64,000 nt of DNA from Streptomyces ferrugineus (GTDB taxonomy: Bacteria; Actinomycetota; Actinomycetes; Streptomycetales; Streptomycetaceae). Shown piece after piece: positions 55,532 through 64,000 of the stretch. Position 1 is the stretch's first letter; every line of letters begins with the position of its first letter. The translations under genes were made by a program, and so were the position numbers. Below the pieces are notes generated by a model. The model searched no databases and was not told the DNA's origin. It saw only the letters and a program-made list of their open reading frames with translations. The stretch is taken from assembly GCF_015160855.1 (NCBI RefSeq), contig NZ_CP063373.1, positions 9,399,001 to 9,463,000 on the forward strand, in the 5' to 3' direction.

Positions 55532-56170
55532 ATGACGCTTCGCCGCCCCTGGGCGCACCGCATAGCCGTGACCGGCGTCTCCGCGGCCGCGCTAGTGGCC
55601 CTCGCGGTCCCCGCCGAAGCCGCGACGACGGCCACCGCGACGAGCACCACCACCGCCGCCACCGCCGCGGCCGAGGACGTCGACTACGACACCTGGCAGC
55701 GGGACTGCCAAGCGGTGATGGACCAGGCGCTGCCCTATCTGAAGCAGCGCATCGCGCGGACCGAGCCGGGCGAGAAGCAGGCGATCGTCCTCGACATCGA
55801 CAACACCACCCTGGAGACGGACTTCGGCTTCAGCTACCCGCAGCCGGCCAACGAGCCGGTCCTGGAGGTCGCCCAGTACGCCCAGGACCACGGCGTCGCG
55901 CTGTTCTTCGTCACCGCCCGCCCCGGCATCATCCACTCGGTGACCGACTACAACCTCAAGCACGTCGGCTACCAGGTCTCGGGGCTGTACGCGCGCAGCT
56001 TCCTCGACCTGTTCAAGGACGTCGCCGAGTACAAGACGGCCCAGCGCGTCGACATCGAGAACAAGGGCTACACGATCATCGCGAACATCGGCAACAGCGC
56101 CACCGACCTCTCCGGCGGCCACGCCGAGAAGACGTACAAACTCCCCGACTACGACGGGCAGTTGTCCTGA
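55532..56170 (+). CDS. Secreted HAD-family acid phosphatase
   Basis: A 212-residue exported protein. The signal peptide is MTLRRPWAHRIAVTGVSAA with a hydrophobic AALVALAVPAEA core and AEA cleavage. A low-complexity Thr/Ala linker follows, then the class B/C-like phosphatase domain: motif I is IVLDIDNTTLETDF, motif II FFVTARPG, and motif IV ANIGNSATDL. It releases phosphate from organic phosphates outside the membrane. It has its own ribosome-binding site (AGAGGA) and is followed by a strong hairpin, so it seems separate from the NACHT genes on both sides. Confidence 0.9.
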   Translation: MTLRRPWAHRIAVTGVSAAALVALAVPAEAATTATATSTTTAATAAAEDVDYDTWQRDCQAVMDQALPYLKQRIARTEPGEKQAIVLDIDNTTLETDFGFSYPQPANEPVLEVAQYAQDHGVALFFVTARPGIIHSVTDYNLKHVGYQVSGLYARSFLDLFKDVAEYKTAQRVDIENKGYTIIANIGNSATDLSGGHAEKTYKLPDYDGQLS

Positions 56171-56187
56171 TCCACCCGGCGCAAGGT

Positions 56188-56222
56188 CACGGGGCCGGTA
56201 CCTTTCGGGTACCGGCCCCGTG
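56188..56222. terminator. Terminator after the acid phosphatase gene
   Basis: A perfect 15-bp stem (56188-56202 with 56208-56222) and TTTCG loop, 18 nt beyond the phosphatase stop and 35 nt before the trypco2 ATG. It separates the phosphatase transcript from the trypco2/NACHT operon, whose promoter must then lie in this short interval or upstream within the phosphatase gene. Confidence 0.8.
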
Positions 56223-56256
56223 GCGCGTCGCGGAGCCCGACGGCTGGGGAGGCCCC

Positions 56257-56607
56257 ATGAGCGCTGCCGACGAGTCGCGCATCGAACTCGCGGACGCCGT
56301 GCAGACCATCCGCGACGAACTGCTGACCGCGGCCCGGCGGTCGACGGGGCAGGACATCGTCTTCGAACTCGGCGACATCCAGATGGAGTTCACCGTCGAG
56401 ATACGCAAGGAGATCAAGGCCGGCGCGAAGGTGAGAGCCTGGGTCGTCGACGCCGGCGCGGACAGCGCGCGAACCGACAGCCGTACCCACAAGGTCTCCT
56501 TCACGTTGCGCGCCCAGGACGCCCGCACCGGTGCTCCCCTGAAGATCCGCAACGACACGGAGGGAAGCGTCGGCGCGTTCGGCCGCGGCACCCCCTCGCC
56601 ACGGTGA
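56257..56607 (+). CDS. Trypco2 (trypsin-co-occurring domain 2) protein
   Basis: A 116-residue protein: IELADAVQTIRDELLTAARR helix, then VFELGDIQMEFTVEIRKEIKAGAKVRAWVVDAGAD and a THKVSFTLRAQDARTG strand. This is the Trypco2 architecture, typically encoded beside trypsin-like proteases of STAND systems and in effector-associated-domain networks. It has no catalytic residues that I can see and may recruit or gate the protease. ATG 56257 has GGGGAGG upstream. Its stop codon overlaps the start of the trypsin-NACHT gene (TGATG), implying translational coupling and a shared complex. Confidence 0.88.
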   Translation: MSAADESRIELADAVQTIRDELLTAARRSTGQDIVFELGDIQMEFTVEIRKEIKAGAKVRAWVVDAGADSARTDSRTHKVSFTLRAQDARTGAPLKIRNDTEGSVGAFGRGTPSPR

Positions 56608-59600
56608 TGCTGCGCTCGGCCGTCGAGCGGTCCGTGGTGGTGCTGGCCGGATCGCAGGGCAGTGGGGTCATGCTGTCGCCCCGGCTGGTGCTGACCAGCG
56701 CCCACGTGCTGAGGAACAGGGAATGGATCCGCACGGTCCATCCGGAGAGCGAGCAGCCCCTTCCCAGCCGGGCGGTCTGGCAGGACGAGGAGAGCGACGT
56801 GGCTCTCCTGCTCACCGGCGAGGAACTGGTGGATCCGGAGCAGTGGGCGCTCGCCAGGCTGCGGTGGGGAGTCATCGGCTCCCCCGATCCGCTGCCCGGC
56901 TGCCAGGTCGTCGGGTTTCCCGCCGTGCAACGCTTCGGTCCGGCCGACCAGTTGGAGTACGACCAGCTCACCGGCACCGTCCTGCCGATGGCGGGGCGGA
57001 TCAGATCCATGCTGGTGTGCGAGTTCGACCGGGCTCCGGTCACCGCTCCCAAGCCGGGCGAGTCCCCGTTCGCGGGACTGTCCGGTGCCCCGGTGTTCGC
57101 CGGCTCGGTACTGATCGGCGTGGTGACCCAGGTGCCGGAGGGGCGGGACCACCGGCGGGTCGAAGCGGTCCCCGTCCAGCGCATTCTTCGGGCGCCGGGA
57201 TTCCCGCACCATGTGATGGGCGCCGAGCCGGGCCATATGCCCCCGGTGCTGGAGACCGTCGTACCCGGCCACCACCTCGAGGACGAACGGTTCGAGCAGC
57301 ATTACGCGCGCGCCCTGAAGTCCCGGTACCGCAAGATCGAGATATTCGGGATCGACGAACTGGGCACCACCGAGACCAACTGGGACCTCGACACCGCGTA
57401 TCTGAGCCTGGAGGCCCTGTCGGTCTCGGCGGGGCGGGAGAACGACCCGGTGTCCAGGGCCGTCTCCGCGCCGCGCCGGATCAACGACCTGCTGGCCGAC
57501 CGGCCCCGGGTCGTGCTGCGCGGCGAGGCCGGCGCGGGCAAGACCACGCTGGTGTGGTGGCTCGCCTCACACGCCGCCTGCGGCGCCCTCGATCACGAAC
57601 TCGCCGAGCTGAACGACCTGGTGCCCTTCGTCATCCCCATGCGCAGCCTGCTGGCCCGTGCCATGTCCTTCCCCAGGCCGCAGGAACTGGCCACCGTCGC
57701 CGAGCTCCAGATCGACGAGGCACCGGAGGGCTGGGCCCGCCGCGTCCTGGAGGCCGGCCGGGCGCTGCTGCTCGTCGACGGCATGGACGAGGTGCCGCCC
57801 GCGGACCGGGAGGAGGCCCGGCGCCGCCTCGCCGATCTGCTGGCGATGTATCCGCACAACCGCTGCCTGGTCACGGTACGGCCGCTGGCCGTGGCCGCCG
57901 ACTGGCTCGGCTCGGAGAACTTCGAGGAACTGCGGCTGCTGCCCATGCGGGACGAGGACATCCTGGCCTTCTCCAAGGCCTGGCACGCCGCCGCCCGCCT
58001 GGAGTGCGCGGGCTTCCGCGACCCCCACCGGGCCGCCGCCGAGGACACCAGCCTGCGTGCGCTGGAGGAGTCCCTGGAACAGGAACTCGGGCGCAATCCC
58101 ACCCTGCTCAACCTGTCCCGCACCCCGCTGCTGGCCGCGGTGGTCTGCGCGCTGCACCGCCGCCGGAGGGGCTTTCTGCCGGAGACCCGCTGGTCGCTGT
58201 ACAACGCGGCGCTCACCATGCTGCTGGGCAGCCGGGACACCCTGCGCCGGGTCGGGGCGCCGGAGGGCATCACCCTCGGGGTCGAGGAGCACCAGCAGCT
58301 CCTCCAGCGGATCGCGGCCTGGCTGGCCCGCGGCGGGTACGCCGAGTTCAACCACAAGCAGGCGCGGCGTCAGATCGACCTCGCCATGCGGGGCATGCCC
58401 CAGGTGCGGCAGCAGGGTTCCGCCGAGGCCGTACTGACCCATCTACTCAACCGCAGCGGTCTGCTCCAGGAACGCAACGAGACGGCCATCCAGTTCATCC
58501 ACCGCACCTTCCAGGACTACCTGGCGGCGAAGGAGCTCCAGGAGAGCGACGGCCTGGGCGAGCTGCTGAGCCATGCGGCCGACGAGGAGTGGCAGGACAT
58601 CGTCCTGCTCGCCGTGGGCCACTGCCACCGCGGTGAGGTCCGCCGTCTCGTCGAGGGGCTGATCAAGAAGGGCGACGAGACGGAGGATCCCCGTACCCGC
58701 GGCGACATCCACCTCCTGGCCGCCCGCTGCGCGCTCAGCGCCGTGGTGCTGAACGAGGAGGTGCGGGAGCAGATCGCCGACCGCATCCGCGTGCTGATCC
58801 CGCCCCGCGACGCCACCAGTACGGCCAAGCTGACGTCTCTCGGCCCCTATGTGCTGCCGCTGGTGCCCGAAGCCGGGGGTCTGAGCGCCGAAGAGGCCCA
58901 GTCGGTCGTGCACATGATCCGCGACATCGGCGGTCCGGCGTCCCTGCCCCTGCTGCGCCGGTTCGCCACGCACCCTTCGCACGAGGTCCGCAGAGTGCTG
59001 ACCGCGACCTGGCCGCGCTATCCGGCGGACGACTACGCCCGCGAGGTCCTCGCCCACATGCCGCTGGAGGACGACGAGGTCGTCGTCATCAACGCCGCGA
59101 TGGCCTCCGCGCTGCGGTACTGCGGCCCCATCGGGCGCGTCTTCGTCAACATGCCGATCACCGGGGCGGACCTGGCGAAGGCCCTGCCGGAGCACGGCAT
59201 CCGCAGGCTCGACATACGCGAGAACCCGCTGCTGAACGATCTGTCGTTCGTCCGCAGGCTGTCCGGTCTGACGTCCTTGTCGCTCAGCGGGTGTCCGCGG
59301 GTGCGCACGCTGTCCGCGCTGGAAGGGCTGCCGCTCGGCTCGCTGCGTCTGGAGCTCTACGAGATGCAGAAGTCGGACCTGGCTCCCGTGCGGCGGCTCG
59401 CACAGCTCACCGGTCTGTCGCTGGTGGGGACGCTGCTCGACAGCGAGATCCCGCTGCCCGCGGGGCACCCGACGGTCGAGAGTCTCCAGGTGACCAGTCA
59501 GACCACCATGATGATCAACGATCTGTCGCAGTGGCCCGCGCTCCGGAGCCTGATCGTGCGCGGTGACTGCCACGCGTACGCCCTGCTCCTGGCGGCTTCG

Positions 59601-59930
59601 CGGGCCCCCGCGCTCACCAGCCTCGACTTCTCCATCAGCTCGCTGAGACTGCCGCGCCAGGTGGTGCCCCCGCCCCTGAACAAGGAGGAGGAGCGGTTGC
59701 CGCGCAGACCCCGCGAGCTCGAACCGCTGCCGGCCATACGCAGACTGACGGTCAGGGGGGTGAATCACGGTGGGTCCGCCAGGGATCTGGCGCGGGTGTT
59801 CCCGTCCCTCAGCCGGCTCACCATCGAGTGCGACGAGGACGCTCCCCTGGACCTGTCCCCGCTGCGCGGTCACACCGGGCTGGTGATCCAGGTCAACGGG
59901 CGGGTGATGCCCCCGGTCGGCCAGGCCTGA
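56607..59930 (+). CDS. Trypsin-like protease fused to NACHT STAND NTPase with LRR-like C-terminus
   Basis: A 1,107-residue protein. Residues about 1-230 form a trypsin-like domain with all catalytic residues: His33 (LTSAHVLRN), Asp64 (EESDVALLL) and Ser159 (GLSGAPVFAG). NACHT at about 300-470 has Walker A GEAGAGKTTL (306-315, Lys312) and Walker B LLLVDGMDEVP (Asp391). It shares DTAYLSLEA before the NACHT, FIHRTFQDYLAAKEL after it, and the LIPPR...LGP segment with the other NACHT protein. The C-terminus from about 860 has LRR-like units (RRLDIRENPLLNDLSFVRRL, SGLTSLSLSGC). No signal peptide; the protease would act in the cytoplasm once NACHT activation occurs. Start ATG 56607 overlaps the trypco2 stop; GTG 56604 is possible. 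Confidence 0.92.
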   Translation: MLRSAVERSVVVLAGSQGSGVMLSPRLVLTSAHVLRNREWIRTVHPESEQPLPSRAVWQDEESDVALLLTGEELVDPEQWALARLRWGVIGSPDPLPGCQVVGFPAVQRFGPADQLEYDQLTGTVLPMAGRIRSMLVCEFDRAPVTAPKPGESPFAGLSGAPVFAGSVLIGVVTQVPEGRDHRRVEAVPVQRILRAPGFPHHVMGAEPGHMPPVLETVVPGHHLEDERFEQHYARALKSRYRKIEIFGIDELGTTETNWDLDTAYLSLEALSVSAGRENDPVSRAVSAPRRINDLLADRPRVVLRGEAGAGKTTLVWWLASHAACGALDHELAELNDLVPFVIPMRSLLARAMSFPRPQELATVAELQIDEAPEGWARRVLEAGRALLLVDGMDEVPPADREEARRRLADLLAMYPHNRCLVTVRPLAVAADWLGSENFEELRLLPMRDEDILAFSKAWHAAARLECAGFRDPHRAAAEDTSLRALEESLEQELGRNPTLLNLSRTPLLAAVVCALHRRRRGFLPETRWSLYNAALTMLLGSRDTLRRVGAPEGITLGVEEHQQLLQRIAAWLARGGYAEFNHKQARRQIDLAMRGMPQVRQQGSAEAVLTHLLNRSGLLQERNETAIQFIHRTFQDYLAAKELQESDGLGELLSHAADEEWQDIVLLAVGHCHRGEVRRLVEGLIKKGDETEDPRTRGDIHLLAARCALSAVVLNEEVREQIADRIRVLIPPRDATSTAKLTSLGPYVLPLVPEAGGLSAEEAQSVVHMIRDIGGPASLPLLRRFATHPSHEVRRVLTATWPRYPADDYAREVLAHMPLEDDEVVVINAAMASALRYCGPIGRVFVNMPITGADLAKALPEHGIRRLDIRENPLLNDLSFVRRLSGLTSLSLSGCPRVRTLSALEGLPLGSLRLELYEMQKSDLAPVRRLAQLTGLSLVGTLLDSEIPLPAGHPTVESLQVTSQTTMMINDLSQWPALRSLIVRGDCHAYALLLAASRAPALTSLDFSISSLRLPRQVVPPPLNKEEERLPRRPRELEPLPAIRRLTVRGVNHGGSARDLARVFPSLSRLTIECDEDAPLDLSPLRGHTGLVIQVNGRVMPPVGQA

Positions 59931-59957
59931 CACGGGGGCTGTCCTCACCCGGGCATG

Positions 59958-59993
59958 CGAAAGGGACCGGCGCTGGAGCACCGGTCCCTTTCG
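59958..59993. terminator. Terminator between convergent trypsin-NACHT gene and clpC
   Basis: A perfect 13-bp stem (59958-59970 with 59981-59993) and a 10-nt loop, in the 85-nt gap between the two stop codons. It can work in both directions. Confidence 0.82.
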
Positions 59994-60015
59994 GTCGGCC
60001 TGACGGCCGTGAGGC

Positions 60016-62544
<2,529 letters not shown>

Positions 62545-62746
62545 CGTTAATCGCTCCTCAGAGCGGTCAGGCAGTGGGGGGAACTTCCCCTCCCTGTCCT
62601 TCCGCAGCTTAGTCCCGCAAGCGGGGACCGCTCATTCCAACTGCCGACACCGTCGATGGCCTCCTGACCCCGCTAACGCCGACATCTGCTCCAACCCGAT
62701 GGTGCGAGACGATGTTCCCGCAGGCCAGGTGGTTACCCTCACCATC

Positions 62747-62764
62747 AGTACGCCGATGGCGAAC
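62747..62764. promoter_or_regulatory. Candidate ClgR operator upstream of clpC
   Basis: AGTACGCCGATGGCGAAC matches the C. glutamicum ClgR consensus WNNWCGCYNANRGCGWWS at every position. ClgR activates clp genes in actinobacteria, including clpC and clpP in Streptomyces. It lies 203 nt upstream of the clpC ATG in the 432-nt divergent region between clpC and the next gene. Nothing else stands out there. Confidence 0.65.
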
Positions 62765-62976
62765 GTGAGACCCACTGTCCTGCGTGTCGCCCCCTCCCAC
62801 TAGGGATGTCTTACCCGCTGGGACTGACACTCCATGCCGCGCCCCCCGGTTCCCTCCGCTACGGGCGAACAACCTTGCGCCACCCCACACCCCCGCGCGC
62901 CCCCTCGTTCGACACTCTGCGCATCTGTCAGCACACCCAGCGTAACCCGCACGTCCATTCGGCGGTTGCACTTGGC

Positions 62977-63711
62977 ATGGTCGGCACCCGCTCCACGGTC
63001 ACCACCCACCTCTCTGCGGACCTCGCCGCGATCCCTCTCCCCCGTCGGCCGCTCGATCCGAGCGATCAGATCCGCCGTTGGTACGAGAACGAACTGGGCT
63101 GGCCGGTGGTGCCCGCGCCCCCCGGATCCGCGCTGAGCCTGCTCCTGGGCCGGCGCTTCGACGTCCTGGACGTCCCGGCCGAGGCCGGCCGCGCGGCGCT
63201 GCGCCGTCTGACCCCGCACTCCCCGGTGGCCGTCCGGGGCGACCGGATGCGACTGCTCGTCGCGGCGGGCGCCGCGGACGAGGTGCCGGGGGTGCTGCGC
63301 TGGCTGGAGTGGGGGGATCTGCCCCTGGATCTGAGGACGCTCGGTGCGGGCGACCTCATGGAGGCGCCGGTGCCTCCGGGACACGGGCCGCTGGAGGCTG
63401 TGGGGGCGCCGGTGGTCGTACGGCGCCCCGTCGATCCGGCTGCCTGGGGGGCCGTACGGCGTTCCGAGCCGGTGGGGCTCGGTGTCGTACGGCCTCTCAC
63501 CCTGGGCCGCTGTGCTGCCGTGCAGGGGGCCGCCGTGTGGCTGCGGCCCCCCGAGCCTGGGGGCGAGGTCGAGGCCTCGCTGCCGACCTTGTCGGCCCTC
63601 GGGGGCGGTGGGGGCGCCCCCGATCTCGTGCGGGTCCTGGACACGGTGGCAACGCAGTGCCACCGCCTGCGGCTGCGGCGCGCGTGCGCCCGGCCGCCGG
63701 CCTGTCCATAA
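62977..63711 (+). CDS. SCO3374-family protein (primase/polymerase-like N-terminus)
   Basis: A 244-residue protein. RRWYENELGWPVVPAPPGSAL recalls the N-terminus of bifunctional primase/polymerase domain proteins, and the rest is Val/Arg-rich without further catalytic residues that I can name. It corresponds to the family NCBI calls SCO3374, found between clpC and lsr2. The start is uncertain: ATG 62977 fits the beginning of conserved sequence, but the frame is open to an ATG at 62806. No domain with demonstrated function. Confidence 0.7.
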   Translation: MVGTRSTVTTHLSADLAAIPLPRRPLDPSDQIRRWYENELGWPVVPAPPGSALSLLLGRRFDVLDVPAEAGRAALRRLTPHSPVAVRGDRMRLLVAAGAADEVPGVLRWLEWGDLPLDLRTLGAGDLMEAPVPPGHGPLEAVGAPVVVRRPVDPAAWGAVRRSEPVGLGVVRPLTLGRCAAVQGAAVWLRPPEPGGEVEASLPTLSALGGGGGAPDLVRVLDTVATQCHRLRLRRACARPPACP

Positions 63712-63728
63712 CGCAGGCCGTGCCCTTT

Positions 63729-63756
63729 GATCAGGCGTTGGCGATCAGGCGTTGGC
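63729..63756. repeat. Perfect 14-bp tandem duplication at the lsr2 stop codon
   Basis: GATCAGGCGTTGGC occurs twice without a gap (63729-63742 and 63743-63756). The lsr2 stop TGA lies in the copy at 63743-63756. The downstream copy is non-coding and would also supply a stop codon. Confidence 0.95.
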
Positions 63757-64000
63757 CTTCTCGTAAGCCTCGCGAATGGACGCCGGAACGCGGCCGCGGT
63801 CGTTGACCTCGTAGCCGTTCTCCTTGGCCCAAGCGCGGATCTGCGCGGTGTCCTGGCTGCCACCGGAAGCGGCGCGAGCCTTTCCGCGCCCACCCGAAGC
63901 GCGACCTCCGGTACGACGACCGCCCTTCACGTAAGGCTCGAGAAGGCCACGGAGCTTGTCCGCATTGGAAGTCGTGAGATCGATCTCGTACGTCTTGCCG
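63745..64000 (-). CDS. lsr2: Lsr2 nucleoid-associated protein (partial, N-terminus outside window)
   Basis: The C-terminal 84 residues of the xenogeneic silencer Lsr2, which binds AT-rich DNA and silences many specialised-metabolite genes in Streptomyces. The sequence GKTYEIDLTTSNADKLRGLL is the end of the dimerisation domain. KGGRRTGGRASGGRGKARAASG is the linker, IRAWAKENGYEVNDRGRVP contains the RGR AT-hook-like minor-groove motif, and PASIREAYEKANA ends the protein. The start lies beyond base 64000. The stop codon sits in the second of two tandem 14-bp copies. Confidence 0.95.
   Translation of the reverse strand, partial: GKTYEIDLTTSNADKLRGLLEPYVKGGRRTGGRASGGRGKARAASGGSQDTAQIRAWAKENGYEVNDRGRVPASIREAYEKANA

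Noticed and set aside
56220..56606. Trypsin-NACHT gene starting further upstream in the same frame
   Set aside because: The extension overlaps the trypco2 gene and has no homology; the start at 56607 overlaps its stop, a normal coupling.
52301..59930. Prophage or integrative element carrying the NACHT genes
   Set aside because: No integrase, att repeat, tRNA or phage gene in the flanks; the neighbours are conserved core genes.
62806..62976. Longer N-terminus for the SCO3374-type protein
   Set aside because: The extra residues are Pro/Arg-rich without conservation; kept only as an alternative start.

Overview
This window is from a high-GC Streptomyces chromosome, in a conserved core region. 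Supporting evidence is a rex-hemACD operon, the developmental pair bldN/rsbN, the sigE-cseABC envelope-stress operon, lsr2, a 16S of about 1,528 nt with no tRNA in the 16S-23S spacer, and frequent GTG/TTG starts. Gene order matches what I remember of S. coelicolor around bldN, rrn, trpS, radA, sigE and clpC. That synteny is recalled, not computed.

Layout. 1-4.2 kb: rex-hemACD on the minus strand, with a Rex operator upstream and a glutaredoxin-like gene. 4.4-7.9 kb: a HAD hydrolase, the sigma factor gene bldN and its anti-sigma rsbN, closed by a 19-bp perfect terminator stem. 8-16.2 kb: a lipid acyltransferase, an epimerase, tiny ribosomal protein bS22, a BdtA-like regulator, a phosphatase-like gene, acuC, an MFS transporter, a VC0807-type membrane protein and a HAD phosphatase. 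This stretch also holds a 38-bp tandem repeat array. 16.2-21.4 kb: an rRNA operon on the minus strand. 21.9-23.2 kb: trpS behind a complete ribosome-mediated Trp attenuator. The enzyme has Lys9, the residue linked to indolmycin resistance. 23.2-35 kb: proC, an ABC exporter, a methyltransferase, twin SH3 proteins, a Ser/Thr kinase with a PQQ-type propeller, ilvD, a TetR regulator, a TIM-barrel isomerase, and a Ppx/GppA phosphatase.

35-44 kb: a Cys-rich protein, a second degenerate tandem repeat array, a sigma-like/zinc-finger/BACON fusion, radA under a textbook RecA-independent damage promoter, disA, a decayed two-component system and mutY. 44-48 kb: sigE-cseA-cseB-cseC. 48-51.9 kb: VOC/AraC, an MFS drug exporter divergent from TetR with paired 23-bp inverted repeats between them, and an M23 endopeptidase. 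52.3-59.9 kb: the accessory-looking island, with two paralogous NACHT STAND NTPases. One has a helical N-terminus. The other has an intact trypsin-like protease domain and is translationally coupled to a trypco2 protein. A secreted HAD phosphatase lies between them. 60-64 kb: clpC with a candidate ClgR operator, an SCO3374-type protein, and the 3' part of lsr2.

The best candidate for a poorly described system is the NACHT island. Two STAND proteins appear to share a scaffold and C-terminal sensor layout but carry different N-terminal modules, as expected of modular NLR-like immune or self-recognition devices.
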